64,000 nt of DNA from Adiantum capillus-veneris (taxonomy: Eukaryota > Streptophyta > Polypodiopsida > Polypodiales > Pteridaceae). The DNA is taken from positions 94,398,412 through 94,462,411 of the forward strand of contig CM043963.1 of assembly GCA_014529385.2 (NCBI GenBank), given 5' to 3'. Below the pieces are notes generated by a model, which ran no database searches, had not been told where the DNA came from, and worked only from the letters and a program-made list of their open reading frames with translations. This document shows, in pieces, positions 21,981 through 32,582 of this stretch. How positions within the stretch are numbered: position 1 is the first letter of the stretch; each line of letters begins with the position of its first letter. Made by a program: the position numbers and the translations under genes.

Positions 21981-22190
21981 TGATCTCATTCCCTTTCCTC
22001 TTCATCATTACTCCCAAGCATCCATCTCTCTTGGATGAAAACTTTGTTATGGTGGTGTGTTGTATGCATCCTAGGCGCTGAAGCTAGGTGGTTCCCCGTG
22101 TTTGCTTTACCATGACAGGCTCGAGGCGCGCCATTCGGTCCCCTGTGTTTTAGAGGCCGTCGGGGTTCGGGGTTCGCTTTGCTCCCGTCG
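20635..22190 (+). repeat. Element C 3' LTR
   Basis: 1,556 bp, matching the 5' LTR apart from scattered substitutions and shorter CA and CT runs. TATATAAA at 21467-21474, AATAAA at 21779-21784. It ends CGTCG where the 5' LTR has CGTCA. Confidence 0.93.
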
Positions 22191-22194
22191 GTAG

Positions 22195-23346
22195 CATCCA
22201 GAAGGGTTTGTTGAGAAAGGCAAGGAAGATTTGGTATGCCAGTTGTTAAAGAGTCTTTATGGCTTAAAACAATCACCGAGGGCATGGTACCATAGGTTCC
22301 ACAAGTTTATGCTTTCTCAAGGCTACAAACATAGTGAGTTCAATCACTGTCTATATACAAAGAAGGCTAAGGATGGCAGTTGGCTGATCCTTATTTTGTA
22401 TGTGGATGACATGTTGATTGCTGGCAAGCACTTGGAAGAAATTTCATCTTTGAAGTCAAAGATGGCAAAATCGTTTGACATGAAAGACATGGGTGAGGCA
22501 AGTCATATTCTTGGTATGTGCATTGAGAGAGACAGATCAAAGAAGTTGATTTGGTTATCTCAAACAGAGTATATTGACAAGGTTTTGCAATGTTTCAATA
22601 TGGAGAAGGGAAAGGCATTGAGTGTTCCACTGCCACCATATGTGAAACTTAGCAAACAAGATTGTCTTGTGTCTGAGGAAGAACATGCTGAAATGGATAA
22701 GATTCCATATGTGTCTGCAGTGGGTAGTTTGATGTATGCAATGATTGCTACTCGCCCAGACATTGCATTTGCAGTGGGAGTAGTAAGTCGATACATGTCA
22801 AACCCAGGCAAGAAACATTAGGAGGCAGTGAAAGGAATATTGAGATACCTGAAAGCTACAAAGAGTATGCGTATATACTATGGGAGTCAGGAGCTAAGTG
22901 TAAAGGGTTTTACAAACTCAGATTATGCAGGTGACTTAGACAACAGAAGGTCTATGTCAGGGTATGTCTTTACATTGGTTGGTGGAGCAGTATCATGGCG
23001 TTCTAGATTACAAGGTTGTGTTACTCAGTCTACTACAGAGGCTGAATATGTTGCAGCATCAGAGGCATGCAAAGAATCAATTTGGCTTAATCAACTAGTA
23101 ACAAATTTGGGAATCAAAGAAGAGATGCCTGTGTTATATTGTGATAGTCAGAGTGCTATACAATTAGCTCGCAACCCAGTTTATCACTCAAAGACAAAGT
23201 ATGTGGATGTGAAATATCATTTCATCAGGGAAATGATCAAGGATAAGCAAATTCAGCTTGTCAAAGTTCACACCACAGAAAATCCTGCTGATCTAGTTAC
23301 AAAAGGATTTCCCTTAGAGAGCTTTGCGCATTTTCGCAAGCAGTGA
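22195..23346 (+). pseudogene. pol: Copia pol, 3' part: RT C-terminus and RNase H
   Basis: Resumes after element C at PEGFVEKGKEDLVCQLLKSL. RT boxes: LYGLKQSPRAWY near 22255, catalytic ILYVDDMLIAG near 22400, then VGSLMYAMIATRPDIAFAV near 22730. A TAG at 22819 replaces the Trp usual in this family before EAVKGILRYLK. RNase H: NSDYAGDLDNRRS near 22920, QSTTEAEYVAASEA near 23035, YCDSQSAIQLARNPVYHSKT near 23140 and KVHTTENPADLVTK near 23270, so the catalytic acidic residues are all present. It ends in TGA after HFRKQ. Confidence 0.93.
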
Positions 23347-23447
23347 GGTGTAGGGTAGTACATCACTTCTCTACATCTCTTGTATATTAGCTTGTATAGT
23401 AGCTTCTCTCACACTTAAAGTGCCACATTGGACTTTAAGTGGGAGGT

Positions 23448-23639
23448 TGTTGGGGTATAAAGCCCAATGTGGTCGCCCAGGTAAGTGGGCGGGCCGCCAG
23501 GTATGTACACATATTCTTTTGTTAAAACCTAATAAGAACTCACTATGCTCTACACATTACAGTAGAGCGACTTCACCATATCGCCGTGCTCTTCTTCTCG
23601 CACTCTCTCTCGCGTCACACTTCTGCTCGTACTCCTTCA
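23448..23639 (+). repeat. Copia 3' LTR with preceding polypurine tract
   Basis: 192 bp, TGTTGGGG...CTTCA. The polypurine stretch AAGTGGGAGGT is at 23437-23447. Confidence 0.93.
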
Positions 23640-24727
23640 AGATGACCATGTCATTCATGCATGGCCACCTCAATAGCCATGTCATTTTTTAAGTTTTTTA
23701 GAAAATAATATAAATAAATTAAAAATCAAGATATCTCAACCTAATTATTTACGTGGTAATTTAAGCAAAACAAAATTATTTTAATGTATTTTTTATTTTT
23801 TAAAAGTATAAATTAATAATAAAATTCCATTTATTTGAAATATCATTGGATCACAAAAAAAGGATTTTCTTTAAATAGCTTTTGGTTTACTTATGCACAC
23901 GGATTTGAGACCTTTCGTATCGATACAAGCCGCACGTAGCTCGTGATGGAAAAAACTTCTGCCGCATTCCTTGATCACACTGCGGTCCGAGCAGGAGCTC
24001 ACCGTACTCAATGCCCTATCCCTGGACACAGTTCACCGTCACTCATTGCCTAGCGATCCCTTTCAGCCACCCCGAGCGCGTCGAGCCTTGCAAGAATAAA
24101 AAACGGCCCAAAGTAGCGAAGCCCCTCGATGGAAGGTAGCCTTGGCGCTCTCCCGAGGGGGGGGGGGAGGGGGGGGGGGGGGGGGGATTGCATCCCAACG
24201 TCATAAGACGGGTGCAAGGAACTCATCACCTCACCTCACATGTCCTTTGCTTCGCGGTATGCCCCATTCCCATCTCTACCGAGCATTACTGCCCTTATAG
24301 TTGTATACAATCCGGCGCAGGCCGAAAAACCCCCCGAGAACCATGACCCACGTGTCGAAAAACGGGGGAAATCCCCTTGTTGGGGGAAGTCCAAGAGAAG
24401 ATTTCCATGAGAGGATGTGATGGTTGAGGGCATGCACAACACATCCATCAATGACACCTGGTGTGCTGACGGGATGGCTAGTGGTGCAGCGAGGAGCCAA
24501 GCGCAAGGACGAAGGCCGATGGGTGCTTGACAGAGCCAAGCGATGACTTCATCGTCATGTGATTGACTATGTTGACAAAAAATAACTGAGGGCATGGACG
24601 CGTTGACGCGACGGCGTGGACTGTTACTCCGACTATATTGGTGAGGGTTGACAAGTACGTGAAGCATTACGTAAATGATGTCATTGTCGATGACAATGTG
24701 ACAGGGCCAACCGAGGTCGGGTGCACC
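23640..24727. other. No gene seen; AT-rich stretch and G tract
   Basis: 23690-23870 is very AT-rich. 24158-24186 is a G run broken by a single A (G12-A-G18). 24190-24727 is GC-richer, with short frames but no recognisable protein. CACC before 24728 is one copy of the element D target duplication. Confidence 0.5.
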
Positions 24728-24847
24728 TTTAAGAACTAGGAAAAACTAGACTGAAGATCCTCCTCCCAACCTCCCATTATATAGGCGGGCTCCTAGCCCC
24801 TTTCCCTAGACGGATCCCCTGTCCACACTGTCTAGCCTGGCCCTTGG
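24728..24847 (-). repeat. Element D 3' LTR, truncated
   Basis: Matches 27871-27990, including CCTCCCATTATATAGGCGGG. About 50 bp at the start of the LTR (minus-strand sense) are missing at 24848 and the terminal TG reads TT. Confidence 0.85.
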
Positions 24848-24867
24848 TAGTAATAGTTTCTAGGCAC

Positions 24868-25062
24868 GATCATCGACTCGCTTGAGTATTTTGAAAGGCC
24901 CACAATGTCGGGGAGATAATTTAGGTTTCGGTCCAGTTTTCAGACTTTTTGAATGTTCTCGCACACGTAAAAATACTTCCTCCCCTTCTTCAAAGGTAAC
25001 TTGCCGATGTTTATCATCAGCGTATTTCTTATACGTCGGTGATCGTGCCTACAAACTATTGC
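24868..25062 (-). pseudogene. pol: Element D integrase C-terminal fragment
   Basis: The frame reads KKYADDKHRQVTFEEGEEVF, then LRVREHSKSLKTGP, KLSPRHCGPFKILKRV and a stop. This is the GPY/F-type integrase tail of chromoviruses (usual K.G KLSPRYIGPF). No chromodomain follows before the LTR. Confidence 0.8.
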
Positions 25063-25067
25063 TATCA

Positions 25068-26100
25068 TCACATTCTCGCATTCATCCGGTAGTCTACGCA
25101 TTTGCGCATAATGCCGTCCTTTTTCTTCACTAAAAGGATAGGCGAAGCCCATGGTGAAGAACTGGGTTGTATAAACCCTCTGCTAAGGTAGTCAGCAAGT
25201 TGACGTTCCACCTCAACAGTCTCTGAGTAACTCATACGGTAAGGTAATTTATTAACAGGTTTAGAACCTGCAGTCACGCCAATGCCATGTTCTACTGAGC
25301 GTGTCGGCGGTAATGGTGATGGCAAATCATTAGGAAAGACATCTTGAAATTCCTTTAATAATTTTTGTGATTGATGATGAAGGTATATCCTTTTCTCCTA
25401 ACAACAACACATGTGCGCCATGGGATTAAAACATCAAGCTGTTGTGCTCATAGCTACGCTTCAGTGATGGTCCTAGGCTATGCAACCACTCCCTACCAAG
25501 AACCACATCAACCCTTTCCATGTTCATAACCTGAAAATCCAAACAAGTAGAGTACCCTTGTACTTCCAATGAACCAGCTCGGCATTGAGTATATTTCAGT
25601 ATCATGTCCATTCATCATTGCTACCTTGTAGCGGTGGGTACTCGGAGTTTGAGGTAGTTTGAGCTTTTTCACCAATCCATAATTGAAAAAATTGTGAGTA
25701 GCACCGTCATCTACCAAGATGCACACCTTGTGCCCTTGGAGATATCCGTGCATACGTACTAACTCATGTGGTCCAAAGGGTTTTTGCCACATGGAAGCTG
25801 TGAGACAGCATTCATGCACCACCTTAGTGTGTGTTACTTCCACTGTGGAGAATTTTGAGGAAGACTCAAGAGGTAGTAGTTGCACTGTGTGCACTGCTTT
25901 CTCCTTCCCCTGAGCAGCAGATTTCCCCTTGGGACAATCCTTTTTGCCATGGCCTCTTCCTAAACATTGAAAACATAGCTTCTCTTTCTTGGCTTTATCA
26001 AAATCCTCAGGAGAGAGAGGACCCCTGGACCCCTTGGGTTTTTTAGATGCATCTGAATTAGCAACTAGAAATTTTCTTTTATTGTGCCCGTACTAAGTGC
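25068..26100 (-). pseudogene. pol: Element D nucleocapsid, protease and RT start
   Basis: Knuckle CFQCLGRGHGKKDC near 25980-25940. Protease ILVDDGATHNFFNYGLV near 25710, where the usual D-S-G-A is D-D-G-A, and later VDVVLGREWLHSLGP near 25510. A frameshift near 25620 and a stop near 25426 separate these from the RT start: LPPTRSVEHGI, PYRMSYSETVEVERQL, GFIQPSSSPWASPILLVKKK and CVDYR near 25090, where the deletion begins. Confidence 0.85.
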
Positions 26101-26143
26101 ATGTATTACCATGTATACTAGCAGGCATGTTACTATTATGTGT

Positions 26144-27013
26144 TTACTTATCATCAGGGTCATCATGAATATGTGCTTTCACTATGGCTTCCTCAAGTGT
26201 TTTAGGGTCTTGGGTCTTGACATACTTCTTAAGCTCTGGAGTCAGACCTTGTATGAACCCTCGTACTTGTTGAAAGGTATCCAAGCCTTCCAACTTCAGG
26301 ATAACATCCCGATAGTGAGAGATATATTCAAAGAGTGATGGGTATTGGCGCATGGAACATGTGTTCCAAGCCGTCCAATTTCAATCAGCCTCGTTTGTAG
26401 GAAAAAATTCCTTGCTAAACATTGCTTCAAAGGATGCCCAACTCTGTGGTATGATGTTCTTCTCCTTGAGAGACATCGACCATTTGTAGGCCTTGCCTTC
26501 TAGAGTTAAGCTCGTTTGCAGAGATCTGACTGCATCCAAAGTGCATCCTAAGGCGTGAATTCCATCCCATTTACTGAGAATGATGTTCACTGCATCCTTA
26601 TTGCGGTCTCTGTCTTCGCCCTTGAAAACTGGTGGTTTAAAGTTCTTTAACAAGTCATCCACCTCTTTGGCAGTGAGAGTATGCAATGTTCCATTGATTG
26701 GGCCTTGCCCTTGTGTTCCAACGTGCTCATGCATGTGGGTGTCAGCAAGACTCTTAGACTGGTGATGCATTAATTGAATGACTAATGTGGAAAGTTTAGT
26801 AACTTTTTCATTTAAAGCTTTTAAATTTTCATCCATGATTGTCATGTGTGTCTGAAGTGCACGAAATTCTTGAATATCGAGGAATTCGTAAGTATCTTCT
26901 CCTGCCGTAGCGTCGCGGGTACTCTCCTTGAGAGGATCCGGCCGTGAGCCGTCATTGGTAGGTTCAGGAGTACTTTGCTCAAAATCGAATGTCATATTGA
27001 TATCCGAATCCAT
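26144..27013 (-). pseudogene. gag: Element D gag
   Basis: Starts MDSDINMTFDFEQSTPEP at 27013. A coiled coil follows (MDENLKALNEKVTKLSTLVI), then FKPPVFKGEDRDRN, WSMSLKE and ASFEAMFSKEFFPTNEA. An in-frame TGA at 26381-26383 separates the second half (FEYISHYRDVILKLEGL, FIQGLTPELKKYV, PKTLEEAIVKAHI), which is the standard retrotransposon Gag tail. It is the same frame on both sides. Confidence 0.85.
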
Positions 27014-27869
27014 GGCTACACAGTGCGTTAAAAGAAGTACTCAGAAAAAAATACCTGATGTTTAGAGCACTCGCCAAGTATAGGAGCTTTGCTAGCTCCA
27101 CTTGTGCGTCGTAGCACCTGACTGTTGAAAAAAAAAGAACTTGCACAATCGGCGTAGAAAATGAACTCCGCAAAATCGCGTGTGGCTCACAAGACGACTG
27201 AAATCTTGTAGTGGAGATGGTTGAATCATCACCGTTGTGAAGAAGCTTGATTATTGAAAGCTTTCGTAATCGGCGAACAATTATATTGCATGAAATCCAA
27301 TTGAAACTGTCGCAATTGTAAAAATATGCAAAAATCTAGAATTTCCGCAAGGACTGAGCGGAATCGTGAGCCGTCAATCTCGAGGGAAAGCCGACACGGC
27401 TTGATTCTTGCACCGAGTATGGATGTTGAGGCTCGTGACTTGCCTTGCTTGTGGGAAGGACCACCAAGAAGGTCCAAAGCTCAAAACATTGTTGTAATTG
27501 GCCATGCCATGTGAAAGAAGACAATTTCTTTGAAGAAAAATGTCGCAGGCAGCGTGAGCAGGTAACGCGAGCACAAGACGAAGTGTGTGCGGCTTGCTCA
27601 GGCACAATTAGGCCAAACCCTCTGGGAATCCCAGCATTGAATCCATGGCGCTCCTGTCAAGCGAGAGCTCGCACAATTCTATGCGCCACACACTCGCATC
27701 CAAAAAAGGAAACGTAGCCGATTTAGGCAAGCCAAACTGCTAATTTTGGTAAACTCCCTAAAAAAGCCACGGTTCACACCTTAAAGCCCTATTTTTAGGA
27801 GCCAAAAGTGAGAACTTCTAGAGAGAGAGTGGAAGAGAGACCTCCTAGGCCACCTAAGCTCTGATACCA
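27014..27869 (-). other. Element D leader and primer-binding site
   Basis: About 0.85 kb between primer site and gag with no convincing ORF. The primer site TGGTATCAGAGC (tRNA-iMet) is at 27869-27858, one base inside the LTR end. Confidence 0.85.
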
Positions 27870-27870
27870 G

Positions 27871-28042
27871 TGTAAGAACTAGGGAAAACTAGACTGAAGA
27901 TCCTCTTCCCAACCTCCCATTATATAGGCGGGCTCCTAGCCCCTTGCCCTAGACGGATCCCCTGTCCACACTGTCTAGCCCGGCCCTTGGCCATAGTCCA
28001 TGAGCATCCTAGTCCTTAGGTTATAGGACCCTTGTCCTGACA
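27871..28042 (-). repeat. Element D 5' LTR (172 bp)
   Basis: In minus sense it begins TGTCAGGACAAGGGTCC and ends GTTCTTACA. The repeat of 27871-27990 at 24728-24847 defines it. A TATATAGG box is present in plus sense; the minus-sense promoter is unclear. Confidence 0.85.
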
Positions 28043-28330
28043 ACACCGATGGGGCCAACTATGTCAAAGGAGGACATTTGATGGGTTGTCAGTGCAAGTC
28101 TTCGATGACGGGATGGAGCGGGCGGGCACGGGTGGACAGGTGAACGGGTACTTGAAGCACGGAGCGGATGACACCACCATCGATTGCACCGTCAATCAAG
28201 GACGGTACTACCGACGAAGCCGATGAGCCATGCACGGAAAGGGTGATGGGGCGGCATGGGTAGACAGGTGAGCCACGCGAGGATCAATGAGCACGTGAAG
28301 GACGGACTGAAACATGCCGCCGTGGCCTCC
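28043..28330. other. GC-rich degenerate repeats, no gene
   Basis: GGGTGGACAGGTGA / GGGTAGACAGGTGA and GAAGCACGGAGCGGATGAC-type words recur here and, more loosely, at 24580-24720 on the other side of element D. The style ends where the satellite begins. Confidence 0.4.
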
Positions 28331-29214
28331 AAAGTGATGGGTCGTATGAGCCATACAACCCATTTTAACGCGTAGTTTGGGCCTTGACAGCCCATACCAT
28401 ACTGCATGGATGTGCAACTTTTCACGGAGGATAATTAATGCTCAATCCCACCCGTGAAAAGTTTCAGGGCCATCCAATATGGTTTGGGCAGTCCCAACCC
28501 ATACTATGCACTAAAATGGGACCTATGTCTCATACAACCCATTTTAGCGCATAGTAAGGGCCTTGACCGCCTATACCATATCACAGGATGTGCAATTGCA
28601 TGGGTAGAGGAATGGATCTCATCCTCACCCGTAGAAATTACTTTATTCATCTGATTTAGTTTGTGCGGTTCCAAACCATATTATGTGCTAAAATGGGCCA
28701 TATGGCTCATACAATCCATTTTAGCACATAGTATGAGCCTTGACCACTCATACCATATCGGATGGATGTGCAACCTTGTAGGGGTTTGAGAATGGTATTC
28801 ATCTCCACCTGTGTAAAGTCTTGTGGCCATCCAATATGGTTTCGGCAGTCTCAAACCATACTATGTGCTAAAACAGATTGTATGGCTCATATGGCCCATT
28901 TTAGCATATAGTATGGGCCTTGAACGTCCATACCAATTTGGATGGTTGTGCAAATTTGCAAGGGTGGGATAATGGTGCTCACCCTACCCATGCAAACTCT
29001 CGTGGCCATCCAATATAGTTTGGGTGATCAAGACCCATATTATGCACTAAAATAGGTCGTATGAGCCATATGGTCCATTTAAGCGCATAATATGGACCTT
29101 GATCATCCAAATCATATCAAATGACTGTGTAACTTTGCACCGGTGGGACAATGGTGTTGAACTCCACTAGTGCAAAGTCTCATCGGTTTGAGTGGTCTCG
29201 ATCCATACTATGCC

Positions 29215-29645
29215 TTGTAAAACCTAAACCCTAAACCCGGAACCGTAATCCCTAAACCATAAACCCAAAACCTTAAATCTTGAACTTTGAATTTTAATCC
29301 TTATCCCTAAACTCTAACCATATACCATAAACCCTACAGCCTAAACCATAAACCTTAAACCTTAAATCTTAAACCATAAACCCACAACCCTAAAGCATAA
29401 ACCTTAAACCTTAAACCATAAATCCTAAATCCTAAAGCCCATACCCTATACCCTAAACCCTATACCCCAAAAACCTAGCCCATAAATCCCAAACTCGTAT
29501 GGTTGTGAAACTTTGGACGGGTGGGGGAATGGTGCTTCATAGCCATCTTATATATTTTGGGTGGTCCCCATCCATACTATGCAGTAAATGGGCCATATGG
29601 CTACACTATACCATAAATCTTAAACCCTACCCATAAACCCTAAAC
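29215..29645. repeat. Telomere-like (CCCTAAA)n blocks inside the satellite
   Basis: Degenerate CCCTAAACC / CCATAAACC / CCTTAAACC words fill 29217-29490, with a second short block at 29605-29645. The plant telomere unit is CCCTAAA. A piece of satellite lies between the two blocks. Confidence 0.85.
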
Positions 29646-30909
29646 TTGGATGATTGTGCAAATTTTCACGGGTAGATAAATGATTCTTACGTCCACCCAT
29701 GCAAATTTTCACAGCCATCCAAAATCGTTTGGATGATTTTGATCCATACTATGTGCTAAAATGGACTCTATGGCTCATATGACCCGTTTTAGCTCTTAGT
29801 ACGGGCCTTGACCATCCATATCATATCTGATGGTTGTGAAACTTTGCACGTGTGGAAAAATAGTGATCACCCTCACCTTTGCAAAGTTTCCTAGCCATTC
29901 GATATTGTATGGGCAGTCAAGGCCCATACTATGTGCTAAAATGGGACATATGGCTCATACAATAAATTTTAGCACATAGTATGGGTCGAGACATCCCAAA
30001 CCATATTGGATGGCCAAAGTTTCCTAGCCATCCAATATTGTATGGGCAGCAAGGCCCATACTATGTGCTAAAATGGGACATATGGCTCATACAATAAATT
30101 TTAGCGCATAGTATGGGTTGAGACATCCCAAACCATATTGGATGGCCATAAAACTTTTCATGGGAGGGTTTTAGTACTATTTTCTCACTTGTGCAAAGTT
30201 TCATAGCCATCTGATATGGTTTGGGTGTTCAAAGCCCATACTATACACTAAAATGGGCCGTATTGGCCATATAACCCATTTTAGTGCATAGTATGGTTTG
30301 AGACCCCCAAAACCATATTGGATGGCCACAAGACTTTGTATAGTTGGGGATGAGCGCTCTTCTTTCATTCATGCAAATTTTATAGCCATCCACTATGGTA
30401 TGGGCAATTAGGACCCATAATATGTGCTAAAATGGGTCGTATGAGACATACGATCCATTTTGGCACATAGCATGGTTAGGGACCTCTCAAAACATATCAA
30501 ATGGTGACAAGAATTTTCATGGATAGGGGTGATCACCATTAATTTACCCTTGCAATGTTACACAACCATCGGATATGGTATGGGCAGTCAAGGCCTATAT
30601 TATGCGCTAAAATGGGACGTATGAGCCATAGGGGAAGAGTATAATTTTCCCACCCCTGCAAATTTTCCCATCCATCCGATATAGTATGGGCAGTCAAGAC
30701 CTATACTATGTGCCAAAATGAGGCATATGACTCATTAAACAAATTTTAGCACATAGTATGGGTCGAGACCTCTCAAACGATATTGGATGGCCATAAGACT
30801 TTGCATGGGCAAGGTGGAGTACTATTTCCTCACTCATGCAAAGTCTCACCGCTATTCAATATGGTTTGGGTAGTCAAAGCTCATACTATACGCTAAAATG
30901 AATCGTATG

Positions 30910-31157
30910 CTTGGGGGGTTTACCGTTCAGTACCCCCTTATATAACGTGCATTCGTAAGGTATTAAAAGAACCCCTCTTTTAACATGTTTGAATGAATAA
31001 AATGACCCGTTATTTTAGGATTTTTTTCCAAAATTGAATATAAAACCCCTTATCGTAATATATCTCTATTAAATTTCCTGGAACTTTTTCATTTTAAACC
31101 CCTCCTTTCAAACTCACATTATACATTAACGCGATTACATAGTGCAACCCACGAGAC
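30910..31157. mobile_element. 248-bp insertion in the satellite with 6-bp direct repeats
   Basis: Non-satellite DNA flanked by CGTATG at 30904-30909 and 31158-31163. Removing the insert and one repeat restores the normal ~180-bp spacing and the CGTATGAGCCATACG centre. The insert is AT-rich, with several ACCCCT(T/C)-type words, no ORF and no clear terminal inverted repeats. Confidence 0.6.
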
Positions 31158-32582
31158 CGTATGAGCCATACGACCCATTCTTGCGTATAGTATGGTTCGA
31201 AACCACCCAAGTCATATTGGATGGCCACAATAATTTTCACGGGTAGGGATGAGCACTATTCTTCCATACCTGCAATGTTTCACAACCATCCAATATGGTA
31301 TGTGCGATCAAGGCCCATAATGTGTGCTAAAATGGGTTGTATGAGACATACGGTCCATTCTAGCACATAGTATGGTTCGGGACCACCCAAACCATATTGG
31401 ATAGCCACAAGACTTTTCACGGGTGGGGTGATCACCATTTATTTACCCCTATAATGTTACACAACCATCCAATATGATATGGGCAGTTATGGCTCATACA
31501 ACCTATTTTAGCGCATAGTATGGGACTTGATCGTCCATACCATATCAAATGAATGTGCAACTTTGCATGGGTGGAATAATAGTGATCACTCCCATCCATA
31601 GAAATTTTCACAGCCATCTAATATGGTTTGGGTGGTCGTGACCCATACTATGCACTAAAATGGGTTATATGAGTCATACGGCCCATTTTAGCGCATAGTA
31701 TGGGCTTTAACCTCCCATACCCGTTGGGATGGATGAAAAACTTTATACAAGTAGGGGAATGGTACTCATCCCAACCCTTGCAAAGTCTCACAACTATCCA
31801 ATATGGTTTAGGCAGTCTCGATCCATACTATTCGCTAAAATGGGCCGTTTGGCTCATACAACCTATTTTAGCGCATAGTATCGGCCTTCATTGCCCATAC
31901 CATAGTGGGTGGTTGTGAAATTTTGCATAGGTGGTAAAATGGTTTTTATCTCCACCCTTAGAAAGTTTCATATGCATCCAATTGGTATGGGTGTTCAAGG
32001 CCTATACTATGTGCTAAAATGGGTCGTATGGCCATTTGAGCACATAGTATGGTTCGTGACCACCCAAAACATATTGGATGGCCACAAGACTTTTCATGGG
32101 TGAGGTGAGCACTATTTCACCACCCTTTCAAAGTTTCATAGCCATCCCATATTCTATGGGCGGTCAAGGCACATAATATGTGCTAAAATGTGTCGTATGA
32201 GCCATACAGTCCATTTTAGCGCATAGTATGGTTTGGGACTGTCCAAACCATATTAGATGGCCATGAGACTTTTCACGGATAGGTGTGAGAATCACTTACC
32301 TACTCCTACAAAGTTTCAGAGCCATCCAATATGGTATGGGCAATCAAGGCCCATACTATGCGCTAAAATGGGACACATGGCTCATATAAATTATTTTAGC
32401 GCATAATATGGGTCAGAACCGACCAAACCATATTCGATGACCATGAAACTTTGCACGAGTGGATGTGAGCACCATTCACCCAGTGTTAGAAAGTCACACA
32501 ACCATTCAATATGGTTTGGGTGGTCAAGGACCATACTATGTGCTAAAATGGGACATATGGCTCATACAACCCATTTTAGCTC

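Larger units (their letters stand above)
15323..22190 (+). mobile_element. Element C: non-autonomous, gag-bearing LTR retrotransposon
   Basis: LTRs at 15323-16891 and 20635-22190 start TGATGGGGGC and are nearly identical. The 3.7-kb interior holds leader ORFs, a Ty3-type gag and two further ORFs. No protease, RT, RNase H or integrase motif is visible in any plus-strand frame. It sits in copia RT codons between IYMQ and PEGF. The flanks are GCAG (15319-15322) and GTAG (22191-22194), a 4-bp target duplication with one change. The gag, a leader ORF, the primer site and the U5 hairpin relate it to A and B, which may have supplied enzymes in trans. Confidence 0.88.
12545..23639 (+). mobile_element. 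Ty1/copia retrotransposon, dead, split by element C
   Basis: Two 192-bp LTRs (12545-12736, 23448-23639) both start TGTTGGGG and end CTTCA. The flanks are GGATG on the left and AGATG on the right, a 5-bp target duplication with one mismatch (GATG is exact). A tRNA-iMet primer site and a polypurine stretch before the 3' LTR complete the structure. Without element C it is about 4.2 kb, short for the family because gag and protease are not visible. Pol order GAG-pre-integrase, integrase, RT, RNase H is that of Ty1/copia. Confidence 0.93.
24728..28042 (-). mobile_element. Element D: chromovirus-like Ty3/gypsy, internally deleted
   Basis: Minus strand: 5' LTR 28042-27871, tRNA-iMet primer site, leader, gag, protease, start of RT, then a jump to the integrase C-terminus and a shortened 3' LTR (24847-24728). 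The flanks GCACC and ACACC form a 5-bp target duplication with one change. Most of RT, RNase H and the integrase core are absent. The protein blocks differ clearly from A, B and C, so this is a separate lineage. Confidence 0.85.
28331..32582. repeat. Palindromic satellite array, ~179-bp monomers
   Basis: A landmark GCCATCC(A/G)ATATGG recurs at about 28469, 28647, 28826, 29005, 29714, 29894, 30027, 30206, 30385, 30565, 30671, 30851, 31285, 31464, 31613, 31793, 31974, 32141, 32321 and 32501. Most intervals are 178-181 bp. Each monomer is itself an imperfect inverted repeat: CATACTATG(T/C)GCTAAAATGGG is followed about 18 bp later by its complement, then the complements of the AGTCAAGGCC and GGTATGGG words, and a second dyad centres near GAGCACTCA-type sequence. 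The array is thus ~90-bp half-units in alternating orientation. Shorter intervals (133, 106, 149, 167) are deletions. Confidence 0.93.
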
